From the NCBI GenBank assembly GCA_037577475.1, contig CM075194.1, positions 24,342,492 through 24,406,491 on the forward strand: a stretch of 64,000 nt of DNA, given 5' to 3'. The notes under the pieces were generated by a model that did no database searches, was not told the DNA's origin, and was given only the letters and a program-made list of their open reading frames with translations. This DNA is from Chaunax sp. Z400 (Eukaryota; Chordata; Actinopteri; Lophiiformes; Chaunacidae). Shown piece after piece: positions 12,701-24,450 of this stretch. The stretch's first letter is position 1; each line of letters starts with the position of its first letter. The position numbers and the translations under genes are program-made.

Positions 12701-15700
12701 TATTACCCTGCCAACAAGTATCGGGTACCATCATTCACTATCCCACCTTCTTTGGATTTCACTGTCCCCCTTCTCGGTCTGGCTGAAGCATCCACCAAGA
12801 TCAACAGCAACCTCTACAGCTGGGAAGGCTCCATCTCTGGTGGCAACAACACTGTTGATGTTCCAAGCTACATTGCACATTTTAAGGCCATGGCCCAATC
12901 ACCTTTCAACCTACTGTCATACAAGCTTGAAGGTAAACATCCTCTTAAATTTGAAGAATTTCCATGATGAATAATGGTGTGGGCTTTTTTTAATATATTC
13001 GATCAGAGAAAGTAATGATTGTGAATACTTTGTGTAGGCCTATATTGTATTAGCGATAACTGGCTAATTTCTTTGTAAAATAGAATGTCTTATATCATGA
13101 AAGATGAGCTCTTGAGCAGATGGTTGTATTAAGAGTTATTAATTAGGTGTGGCAACTAACTTAGACATAAAAAATGTGTTCATTAGACCTTACTCTACAT
13201 CTTGTCCTGTACTGTTACAAATACCGATACTAGTATAATTTTTCCTCTGTTTCAAGGAACCGGGATGATGTCAGGGACACCTGATGATAACCTCAAATAT
13301 CTTCTAAGTAGTTCCTTCAGCCATAGCCTGATTGACACAAGCTTCAGTGTGTCCGAAATGTTAAGAGTAGCGGACAAATTGCGTGCAAGAACCAATTATA
13401 AAATTGAAGCCACAAGTCCATTAGGCCTGCAAGCCTCTCTCCACTATTCTGCTCAATCAACTTCCACTCTAGATTCAGAAGAAGTCACAGGAGATGGCAC
13501 CATGAATGGATTGCTTCAAATAGGTTCCTTCAACACCAATACTTCATACACACAAAACTACAACTTGCATCCTCTGGATGGAGAAGGAAGAGGACAGTCC
13601 ACTCTATACTTCAACTCACCATTCATCCAAGTTCACAACACAATCCACGGAGTCTACGCAAACTCTGAGTTGAACATAGTGTCCAACACCAATACCCAGG
13701 ACGACATCCTCAGCCATGTTGCAGAGTTCAAGTATAAAGATGCACAACTGACCCTAAAGAGCAATGCCCTTGCCACCGGTATGGGTAAAACATTTAATAA
13801 CAAGGCTGAACTTGGTGTGTCCAGCCATATGGCCATCCTCAGAATTGAGTCACAGGCAGATGACGCCACCAATACAGTATACTCACTTATAACAGGATCC
13901 CTGGATTCAAATGGGCTTGAGGTAAACTCTGAAGGGTCTCTCATCTTTGACACAGGCCGTGGATTGCACAAAGCTTCAGTTATAGTTGGCAGAAATGGTC
14001 TGACCACAAGTGGAACTAACAGCATTCAGTGCAGCCCTGTCACAGTGGAGAATATCTTCAATGGTGCCATAGAAAGCAATGGAGCAACCCTATCTTCCAA
14101 GACCAAAATGATAGCTGAGGAAAGCAGAGGAGAGCTGAAAATTGAGGGAACAATCACAGCTGCAGAAGCCTCTTTGCATGGTGCCCTCAAGGGCCATGCA
14201 TATGATGCAAATACAAGAAACAACGTGAATATTGTACTTAACCGAAGAGCTCTGACCCTTACTAGCAATATCATGGGAACACTGAAGCAGATGAATACAG
14301 AAAATAGCCACACACTGACCCTAACTCTGTGGACCCTGTCCCTCCACTCCAAGTCTAATAACGTCATCTGTGAAGATATTTATTACAAGCAAGACACCAA
14401 GGTTGATATGAAGCCATTTGTGATGGCATTCGATATGACAAATGACCTCAGGTTGCATGATGTCGGTTTGAACACTGAAGGCCACATGAGGCTTGAGCCA
14501 GTTAAGGTGGATCTGAGTGGAGGTATGAGAGCAAATTATGGAGAGGAACACAACATTAAAAATATATATGAACTCAACTATCACAATATGGCTGGTACAA
14601 TGAAACATAGCACATCTGGAGATGTAATGGGTGCCCAGCTGAGTAACAACTGTGAACTTGAGTTTGCTGGACTTTCCTTTAAGTCAGACTGTAAAACACG
14701 AATAAATTCTGAGCCTCTACGGTTTGACAGCACAGTTCGCACCATCGCACTGCCTTTCAGCCTCAGTGTTGATGCTCTTGCCAATAGTGATGGAGAAATT
14801 AATCTAGGTGGGAAGCACACTGGACAGCTGTACAGCAAATTGTTGGTTAAAGCTGAGCCCCTAGCTCTTGCGTTCTCACATGACAGCAGAGTATCAACCA
14901 CACATATGCTTCCAAGTGGGGAGTCTTCTACTAATGCAGAAAACAAATGTGATGGTCTCCTGACACCAACGGACCAGTCTCTGGCATGGAAAGTAAAATC
15001 TAAATTGAACAACCATGCTTATAACCAGGACATCAGTGCTTACAATAACCCTGAAAAGATTGGATTTGAGTTTACAGGAGTAATGTCATCAGACATTTTC
15101 AGCAAATTCAGCAGAAACAAGAGATCACTGCCAGAAATACAAGACTTCAGTGTGGCTGGTGTCCTCAAGTATGACAAGAACAGTGACTGTCACATCATTG
15201 AGATTCCATTCATCGAGAGCTTTCCTGCTGCTTTTGAGCAGCTCAAGAACACACTTATACAAGCCCTAGAATCACTTCAAAAGTTCATTGACACTTTAAA
15301 TATTAATCAGGTAATCACTGACTTCAGAGCCAAGTTAGACCGGCTACCAATGCAAGTTGATGACTTCATGCGAGAAATGGACTTAGAGAGCAAAATAAGT
15401 CAAGTAAAAACAAAACTTGATTATTTGATTGATGAGTTTTCTGTAACAATGGATGATTTGGAGGTTGTAATGGGCAACATGAGAAAGAACTTGGAAAATA
15501 TGGCAATAGACATTGCCGACAAAATTAGAGACTTCGTCCTTAGAGTCAAAGACTATGTCAACACCGGACAACTTGCTGACAGCATAACAAATGTACTTTC
15601 ACAGATTGAAAATCAGCTTTTGGCCTTTGATATGAAGTATGAAATCAAACAAAGACTTATCAAAGCACTTGATGCCATTGAGGACATCATCAGACAGATT

Positions 15701-18700
15701 GATTTACAGAAACTCACAGAAAGCAGCGCTGCATGGCTGAAAGAGTTTGATTCTAAATATTTAAATTTGGACAAAATTCAAGACAAACTGTTTGAAATGA
15801 AACAGACCATTGAGAACTTTGACATTAGCATGTTCTTCCAAGATGTGAAGGATTCCCTTCTCTCACTTGATTTGGCACTGTATGTTCAGCAGTTACTAGA
15901 GAAAATCCCCTCTTCAGAGATATCACATGTGATTGAATCTATGAATGATGTTATTGTCAACTGGATTGATGAGTATGAAATCCCCAACAAACTAAATGCA
16001 GTTTATTTTTACGTCAGGGATCTACTTTTAAAGTACAAACTCGATGAGAGATTCAAAGAATTAATGAATCAAGTCGTCATTCTAATCAAGGACTTCAAAA
16101 TCGATGAGACTGTGCAGTCATTGGTAGATGCTCTAAAAACTATCAACCTTGAATTTATTTACAATAAAATCATGGAATTTTTGTTCAATGTGACAAGCGA
16201 ACTCAGAGCAATTGACTTTAAAAAAAGTATTATTTATGTTAATGAACGTATTTCTTCAATACTTAAGTCACTGAAGGTATTTGACTACAGTTTATTTGTT
16301 GATGAGACCAATGAAAAGATTGCTGAGCTAATAGACTATATGAACAAGCAGATTAAAACATATGAGATTGTTCAAAAAATTGAGGCGGTCAGAGAATTTT
16401 TTAGAGAGATCCAAAGTTCTATTTTCACATATTTGGACAATCTCAAAAACACAAAGGTGGCTGACGCTCTAAAGAAACTGAAGAAGGTGACTGACACTAC
16501 ATTTTATAATGACATCAAGATGAAATTGAAGGATATGCTTGAGGACATGAGACAAAGAATCATTGACATGGATATCAGAGACGAAATCTACATTTACCTT
16601 CAAAGAGCAAGTGAGTCCTACAGCAATGTGGTTGCCTACATGTCTGCACAGTTTAATCAACTGATAGAAAACATTAGAAAAGTGGCAAAGGACAGCGAGA
16701 TCTTAAGCCAAATAAAGAAAACTGTAGATGCCGTTTTTGCTGCACTGAAAAGAGCTGAGATTGAAGTTCCTGCTTTTATTGTACCTCTCACTGATCTCGT
16801 CATTCCAGCTTTTACAATCAACCTGAACAAATTGCAACAGATCAGAATCACAAACCAAATTTCAGTCCCTGAATTCACCATACTCAGCTCCTACACAATT
16901 CCTGCCTTTACCATAGATTTTAATGAGATCAAATCAAAAATAGTTGCAATCATAGATGACATTAGAGAATTTGAGATCCAATTGCCCGACCCTGAGGTAA
17001 TCTTTGGTGACCTAAAAGTTCTCTACCTATCTGAACTACCCGATCTCACCTTCCCTGAAATAACACTTTCAGAAATAAAATTTCCAGCCATCAACATTCC
17101 CACATTAAATCTCAAGGACTCTGAAATCACATTGCTTCAAATTCCAGATATCAAATTGCCAGAGGTTACCGGTGACATTTGTATCCCAGTTTTTGGAAAA
17201 CTCCAAGTAGAATTTAGAGTGAACTCCCCACTGTACAATCTTGTAACTACAGGCAAGATTGAGAACTCAACATCCATATCAAAGCACCCACAGTTCACAG
17301 CAACTATCACTTCTCATGCTACATCACCCATTGAACCCCTGGAATACACCTTTGAGGCCACTGCTCAGCTGGAAGCACCCAGATTAAAGAAGTTACTGTT
17401 CAGAGAAGAAATGAAAGCTGCTCATATGGCTTTCTCCATTGATCATGAAGGCTCCTTGACACTCACTGGACGTTCTGCTGTGGCTTATGCTAAGACTGCT
17501 ACCAAGGCCACAACCCACATGTACAAGGCAGACTTTCTCAACAATATGGCTCTTACATTGAGGAGTGGAATCTCTGCAGTAATAGACACAACCTACAACC
17601 ACATCTTGGATATTCCATCAATTGAAACATCAAGTCAGGCATCAGTGAAACACAATATAGAAGCCACAATGGAATCTGGCACAATCACTGTGACTGGTGA
17701 AACGACAGCTAATGGAAAGTGGTCCATTCAAGACTACTCTGATGAAGGTACACACAAAAGCAACGTAGTATTCAACATCAACTTTGGCACAACCAAGTTA
17801 ACTTTTGTAGGAGAAACAGATTGTAAGGCCTTGAAATCGAAACAAGCGCTGACTGCTGAATCGGTGATCTTAAGCCATATCACTGTTGAAGGAAGATGTG
17901 AAACTGAAGGTCCATCTGTCAAGAGGAGTGTTATGATTTTAAATGGAGAGGGTCATATTGCGGACTTGAAAGTTGCACTGACAGCCACTCATGATGCTGA
18001 ATTCAATGGAAATCTAGTTGGATCCATGGTCAACTCCTTGGAATTAATGATCCATCCATTTGAAATTGTGCTTGATGTTAAGAATAAAGTCAACTCAAAG
18101 ATTTTCTTCCCCCTGAAACTCACCGGTAAGGTGGACCTGCAGCATGATTTTGGTTTAACGTTAAACTCTGAGCAGCAGGGTGTTTATTCGATTGCTTTGG
18201 TGAGATTCAACCAGTACAAGTACAATCACAACTTTGCAGCAGAAAACAATGAAATGGACATATTCTTTCACTTATCAGCTAATGGAGAGGCTAATCTTGA
18301 CTTTCTGACTGTTCCTCTGTCCATCCCAGACATTACCATACCTTATCTTGAAATTAATACCCCTGAGGTTAGAGATTTCTCTTTGTGGGAGCATGCTGGG
18401 TTCAAAACCTTTCTTAGCACTCCGCAACAGTCATTCGACATAAGCCTGAAGCTTCAATACTACAAGAACCCTGATGCCCACAGCTTTGAATTACACCTTG
18501 AGCCAATCTACAATGCAATCAGTGACAATGCCAACATTGTCCAAGCTCAATTTGAACAATATAGAGACAAAGTAGTTTTGCTTCTAAAGGATTCATATTA
18601 TCAAGCAAAGTCACAATATATCAAACACAAAATTGACACTTCTAGTCAGCCTCCTAGAATCTTCACTGTCCCTGGATACAAAATACCACTGTTGAATATT

Positions 18701-21406
18701 GAGGTTTCTGCTTTCAGGGCTGAGATGCCGACGTTTAGCTACTTTGTTCCAAAGGAGGTCAGCACACCAAGCTTCAAAGTTCCAGCACTGGGTTTCTCTG
18801 TGCCATCCTATACACTTCTGCTACCATCTTTGGAGTTACCTGCCATCCATGTTCCAGAAACTTTAAGTGATATAAAGCTGCCCACTTTCACTCTACCAGC
18901 CATTCAGAACAACATTGTAATCCCAGCCATGGGTAACATAACTTGTGACTTCTCCTTCAAATCTACTGTGGTTACATTAATTGTTAATGGTGGCCTTTAC
19001 AACCAGTCTGACATTGTAACTCGATTGAGCGCTTCCTCGACATCTGTGTTTGATATATTGAATGGAAAAATTGATTGCACCAGCAGTTTGACAAGGAAGA
19101 GAGGAATAAAGCTCGCCACCACAGTGTCCCTACAGCACAACAACATGGAAGCAAACCATGACTGTGCTGTTAGTCTCAGCAAAAGGAGCATGGAAGCATC
19201 CATAGCCAACACTGCAAAAATCTATCTACCATTCCTCAATCTGGAAATAAATCAGGAACTCACTGGACACACGAAGAACAAGCCAAATCTTGCTTTCAAG
19301 GAAAACCTAAAATACATGTTTTACATACCTTTGATTGAGTCTGTAGGCAAAGGGAACCTTGATATGAACTGGGCAATGGAAGCACTTTCTTCATATGTAT
19401 CACTGGAGACCTCTACCCAGGGGAAGTCAGACATAACTATAATGGACAGTAGTAACTTTGCAGGTCATCTAGACAATGAGGCCAATTTCTATCTCAATGC
19501 TAACAGCCTGCGTGCGACTGTCAGGACTGCCTTAAACACAAACATTGACAAACAGGAGAAACAGAAACGAAGCACAAACATAAACATATTCCAGTTTGAC
19601 TTGAATGAGAACTTGGCTCTTGAGGTCTCCTTGCGGCGTTTGTTTGCAGCAGTTGATTACACAAGCAATAACAATGTCAATCTTGCATTTTTCAGCACTA
19701 ATGGAAAGCACATTATTAAAGGAGAGCTAGATTTAGTTCCTTTAACATCCCTCATGGCCACACTGAACATTGATGCAAGTCAGCCAAGTAGTTTGGGTCA
19801 TACTGGACTCAGTGAAAGCGTCACCCTCTCCATCAGCTTTGCAAAGCAGTCGTTCACCTGGAGTGGTAAAGAACAGCTGGCATATCTCATCCATGCTCGT
19901 GATTTACTTATGTCCAACGATGAATCTGAAGTACACATGGACTTCTCTGGATCAGTGGAAGGCTACCTAGTTTTCTTGAAGTCAGTTAAGCTTCCTGTAT
20001 ATCAGAAGACCCTGTGGGACGTTCTCAAATTTGATCAGGTGACTAATATGGACCACTTACAATTCCTTAACATCTCGTCCAGCATTGTATACACAAAGAG
20101 CATGGATGGCTATGAGTATACAATACCATTGAAACTATTTGAGAACGGCATCAGTTTTAGCATCCCTGAGATTAACATTGCAATGCCTTCTTTGGCAACA
20201 ATTCCAAATGCCTTAAGGAATACAGAAATGCAATTTGAAAACTCTGATGTCCCTGATCATCTCATTCTCCCCCCAGTAGTATCCGTTCCAGCCTTTTATG
20301 TGCCATTTACCAACTTGCTTGTGGAACCCTTTACAATTGACCCTAAGAATCTTAAAATCCCTGAGGTGATCACTACCTCACCTTTTGAACTCATGCTACC
20401 TGGCTTGCCAATAATCTCAGTGCCCAGTTATGATATTAGAACAGAGTATCTACAGGGGAAAATGTCGTTCCTTTCATTCAAGATGCCACAACATAAAATT
20501 ACAGTCTCTTCTTTCGCACTCCCAAAATCCTTCACCATTGGAGAGCACACAATCAACCTAGATGAAATCACAAGCCAGATTTCAAACTTTGAACTTCCAA
20601 CCATCGTCATTCCAGAACAAAACATTGAAATCCCTGAAATTGCCCTGCATCTACCTTCAAGTGTGTTTATCCCAACCTTTGGAGCTCTCAGTGCCACTTT
20701 GAAGGTTTCCTCCCCAATTTATAAGGTGTCAACAACTGCCAGCCTGCAGAAAAAGGACTCGAGCCTTGTTACTTTGCTGAATTCAATCTGCACTTCAACC
20801 ATGATATTCTTGGAATATGACCTCTCTGGTAAGACTGAAACACACCTTATTTGATGAGACATTTTTATGTGATGTATTAGATAAAAGACATAGAAACATG
20901 TATAATATTTTACTTTACTTATGTCCCCTAAGCCAGTGCAACTCTTGGATTTGATAATGGAATGTTCAGTCTAAATGGGAAGTGCAACTTGATCCACAAT
21001 GATATAAATGTGGATTGGCAGCATGTTTTGGCACGAAACCTGAGGTAAGCATGTAGGGTATATTTTGTCTTTCTGTCTGTCTTCAGTTTCTATATAGATT
21101 GGAAATCTAGTCATATTTTCTTATTAGCTACATTTAAGTTAAATTAAAGAATGGGTTATGGGCTAGTTAGTTAAAATTTTGACCCCTTATTTCATAATTT
21201 TGCCTTTTTTATTTGCTCTAATCAAATTCTTTTGAACTGGTAAATTGACTGATATGCATGCTTTAAATCATGATAACCTTTCATTATTTTATTTTGCTAT
21301 TGAATATAGGCTCTTATATGTCGTGACTTCCACATAAACCTCCTGTTTCATTTTGTTCATGTTATACAGGTGTTAATAACATATTAATATGTTATATATG
21401 TTACAT

Positions 21407-21479
<73 letters not shown>

Positions 21480-24450
21480 CACTAGATTTGATTTGATTGT
21501 TAAGAAAAGCTGAATGTTATACTACCAAGAAACATGAGATGGATTAAAATCCAATGTATTATGTCCAGATAATTAAAACATGTAAATGTATCGGTCTGTC
21601 CAACACAAAAGCTAACCTCCTCTCGAAACCATTAGGCTGTGTGTGACCTCTAAAAGGGTGACAAAAGAAATTACCCATTAACTGACATTCTCCCATATAA
21701 AATGTACAGTACTTCTTCTGATATTTTTGACCATTCCCAAACAGTTCCTAGTGTATTACCACAGCCATGTTCACTCCATATTAATTCCATTGCACCAAAA
21801 TGAGCTGCAATTCACCTAGAGGCCGCTCACGAAGGAGTCTTAAATGAATGTGAGTGAATGGAGCTAAATAATAATTATTTTACCCTACTTTTAGACAAAA
21901 AAACCCAAGTTTTATTTTAGTTAGTGCAAATACAATATCTATTATATATTAGAAGTGAAATGAAAACACACCAATGTTCTTTCTTTTTCATGACAAGGAA
22001 GGCAATTTCGTCCACAAAATGCTTGCATTCTACTAATGAATGCTGATTGGTCAATTAAGGATTTACAACTGATTGCGACGCGATATCCTTCCTCGAAGTC
22101 GCTTGGAGGACCTTAGGGTTAACTCTAACTCTTTTGACAGCCAAATGTAGGTCTTGTTAACATAACAGCAGAGATATTCCACCGACTATTAATGCTGTAA
22201 AGTGTCTTGTGGTGCTACCAGAGAGTGCTACCAATGCTACAATTTAAAAAATGGAATTTCACAACTGAAGCAGCAAAAAAATATCTAATGCATTGATATT
22301 TATTGGATCAACCCATTATATCAAAAACATAATGAAAGTTGACAGAATATTTTTTTCCCCATAAATGTTTAATTTTGGGGCTTCTGCTCCATAGACCCCC
22401 ATTCATTTTGGACTACCTTGTGAGCGCCCCCTACATACCAGGAAGTTCTGAGACCGGCATATCTTTATACTATTAGAATATCTGTGGTATTACCACCACT
22501 ATGTGGATTGGAGGAGCGTTAACCCTGATTTACATGTAGCCTGATAAAACCAAATTCAGATTTATGTATATGTGGTCGTGGTAAGGTGTATTAAATCGTA
22601 TCGTATAAGAAATTCTTTAATTGAGAAGCATAACTGGAACACCACAGACCACTGAGCTGTCAGAATTGTTCTGAGGAATGAATGAAAAAGAATCATTATT
22701 TTGAGTAGGAGGTCTTGTTACAAGTTAATGTACAGTATGTAATGCTGCAGCTGGTTGAGCAAGATAAGAGGACATACTGTAATATACTGTAAATTTTTTC
22801 TAGGATGAAGCGCCAAGTCCCTTTGGCTGATTCGATGTGAGTTTTTTTCCCCCCAAATGTCTGATTTTCTGCATATTTCAACAGTTCTCACTAATGGGTC
22901 AACCAAAGATGCTCTAGAAAATACCTCTACTGACAACTGTTTCTCTGTTTCAAAGGGAGTCTCGTCACACTCTTAATGTTGACATCACCAGTCCAACATT
23001 TTTTGATGCGATGTTCCGCTTTGCTTCCCGCAAAGATGGCATCACTGCCTCTATGTCTTCCCCATCATCTGGTTTCCTTGGTTTGCATCTGCAGCGGAGG
23101 TCTATGTCACAGTTGTACGGAAAACTGTTCTGTCGCTACCTGGTAAAACACTTTCAAAAAAGCTCCTTTATTTGCATATTGTCAACACCAAACTTGAAGC
23201 TTTATGGAGTGCAACTTAACACTGTTTTAATTATAATTCATTTAAATGTCTTCCCTCTATTTCAGTCTAGCCCTGAAAAGGACAGGGATGTTTTCACTGC
23301 CAAAGCCACACTTAAAAACTCTAAGAAGTTGGTATTACAGACATCGTGGAATTGGGACTTTCTCCATGATGTGATGGAGGGAACCAAGGACAGGATTCCC
23401 ACTATGACTGATGCTGTGCTCAAATTCATTAACAAGTACCACACTGCCCACTTTGGATTTGATCTCAACCGTGGCAGCATGAAGCTGAAAAACACAGTTT
23501 CCAATGTCATAGAGAGAGCTTATCATGAGGTTCCAATGTCTTTTGACACACTGCAGACTTCAATCCAACGTCTTGGCGATCAAGGAAAAGACATGTACAG
23601 TAAAGCTTCCGACAGCTTGATGTCCACGAGAAAGCGGGATATTTTAAATAGGTTGGTTCAAGAGGCTAGAGTAGTCTTGAAAAGCACTGAAGACATGATT
23701 TATGCCTTTTTAGATGCGATCACACAGTTTTTGGATGACACAAGGTTTACAGTGCCCGGATCTGAAGAGAAGCTTTCGAGTCTGGAGATGATGAAGCAAG
23801 CTCGGTGGGCTGTATTAAGAGCAGCTGACAGAGCAACCCAAAGGTTTGCCAGCCTCATGGAGAAGATTTCTACATACATCAGGGAAATAGAGTTCACCAT
23901 ACCTGGAACTGATGTTGTTGTTAATGGAGATGAGCTCATGGATAAACTGCGATCTTTTATGAGATTTCTCTCTGATCGGCTAGAACAATCAGTGCGAGGG
24001 GTTTTCACTTTGCTCCACAAGACATTTAATGATCTCGTCCAGATGATTGATGAAAAAGGGGAAAATTTCAACACTTACCTACACGATAAAAATGGGGAAA
24101 TTGCTTCACAAGTTGATGCCATCCATGCAGAGATTTTGCAGTATTCAAGACAAAGTATTGAAGAGGCAGAGAGATGTGTGGCTGAGTATAAAGACCTTAC
24201 CAAACTGAATATTCAAAAAGTGTATAATGCTTTAAATATGGAGCGTATAAATAATGATACCAAGGAAGTTATCAGCATTTTTCAGTCACATCTCTATGGA
24301 GGACTTAATGAAGCCATAGATCTAATGAGAAAGACTTCCCACAGCACAGCACCGTACATTAAAGTGACTAATACAAAGATGGACATTGAAATTCCTCTGC
24401 CCTTCCTTTGGAAGTCATTCAGCGAATGGCCGAAGCGATCCAGTCACTGA
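760..24450 (+). CDS. apob: apolipoprotein B (5'-truncated by window edge)
   Basis: ApoB is the non-exchangeable structural protein of VLDL/LDL. MTP lipidates it in the ER and it is secreted by liver, intestine and yolk syncytial layer. I place 25 coding exons: 760-907, 2927-3079, 4383-4507, 4585-4661, 4753-5209, 5352-5496, 5623-5769, 5998-6209, 6738-6945, 7038-7208, 7344-7547, 8038-8205, 8279-8484, 8590-8772, 8970-9100, 9584-9794, 9970-10142, 10243-10418, 12264-12385, 12559-12932, 13257-20828, 20933-21044, 22804-22836, 22956-23142, 23266-24450. All borders are AG/GT and the summed length (12,880 nt) stays in frame to the TGA. Exons to about 10418 encode the vitellogenin-like lipid-transfer module; the remainder is alternating amphipathic beta and alpha blocks. 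Alignment from memory with human APOB is collinear throughout, so identity is firm. About 130 N-terminal residues are outside the window. The start of exon 19 (12264) is the least certain border. Teleosts have several apob paralogues and I cannot say which this is. Confidence 0.96.
1092..1930 (+). mobile_element. Tc1/mariner-like transposon, internally deleted
   Basis: The ends are imperfect terminal inverted repeats flanked by TA. The left end holds GATCAGCCGTAACATTATAACC, and the right end is its near complement GGTTCTAATGTTCGGGCTGATTG. The left part encodes worn helix-turn-helix transposase sequence. The right ORF (1630-1911) holds the last catalytic block, with motif WPPNSPHLSPIQHLW. Against the usual fish family, the middle of the transposase is missing at the junction near 1630, removing the first two catalytic acidic residues. 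The element is dead and sits in an apob intron. Confidence 0.85.
3317..3850. repeat. probable interspersed repeat fragments in apob intron
   Basis: The stretch from about 3317 (GGGCTGTCATGGATTC) to 3720 is purine-rich, non-coding, and resembles common fish non-autonomous repeats that start with CTGTCATGG. From about 3775, a second fragment with repeated TTTGTTTGTTGG followed by TTAGCAGGATGAAAAA matches the end of another abundant fish repeat. Another piece of that family is at 28960-29030. The calls rest on resemblance only and the ends are not defined. Confidence 0.35.
7815..7990 (-). mobile_element. LINE 3'-tail fragment, reverse orientation
   Basis: Read on the minus strand this ends in GGGACAATAAAGTACCTG followed by repeats of ACCTG. 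That is the form of the 3' tail of CR1/L2/Rex1-type LINEs: a conserved GGGAC(T)AATAAAG box, then a short tandem repeat. The full-tailed LINE at 58335-59840 ends in the same kind of box. There is no coding part. It lies in the apob intron between 7547 and 8038. Confidence 0.5.
9125..9176. repeat. GT-rich microsatellite
   Basis: A run of GT and TATG units lies just after the donor of the apob exon ending at 9100. It is a simple intronic repeat. Confidence 0.9.
10902..11776. mobile_element. non-autonomous DNA transposon with terminal inverted repeats
   Basis: The left end reads GGGCTGGACTG and the right end reads GATGGCCAGTCCATCC, close to its inverted complement. Sub-terminal blocks of CCGGCCCACT occur at both ends (about 10951 and 11714-11740). 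There is no transposase ORF. The GGGCTGGACTGG terminus is typical of abundant vertebrate non-autonomous elements, but I cannot name the superfamily with confidence. It makes up much of the 1.8 kb apob intron between 10418 and 12264. Confidence 0.5.
13257..20828 (+). CDS. apob: apob giant exon (counterpart of mammalian exon 26)
   Basis: This single uninterrupted coding exon is 7,572 nt. It starts in phase 1 after TTTCAAG and ends at a GT donor after CTCTCTG. It encodes the long lipid-binding middle of apoB: beta-strand-rich repeats, then an amphipathic helical stretch at about 15230-16760, then further beta-rich blocks. The receptor-binding motif LTRKRGIKLA is at 19088-19117. Two basic sites without counterpart in the human protein as I recall it are RNKR (15113-15124) and KQKR (19559-19570). 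The mammalian apoB-48 editing codon is not conserved at the aligned position, near 15500. The large minus-strand ORFs inside this exon are shadows. Confidence 0.95.
21405..21483. repeat. (CA)n microsatellite
   Basis: A nearly pure CA run with single interruptions lies in the 1.76 kb intron between the apob exons at 20933-21044 and 22804-22836. I see no exon or clear transposon elsewhere in that intron. Confidence 0.95.

Noticed and set aside
13654..15012. Long minus-strand ORFs inside the apob giant exon
   Set aside because: They lie opposite a strongly supported coding exon and have no family motifs, so they are shadow frames.
15480..15530. Position aligned with the mammalian apoB-48 editing codon
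   Set aside because: No CAA and no mooring-like sequence are present; the codons there read Ala-Ile-Asp-Ile-Ala. The homologous editing site is absent, as expected for a fish.
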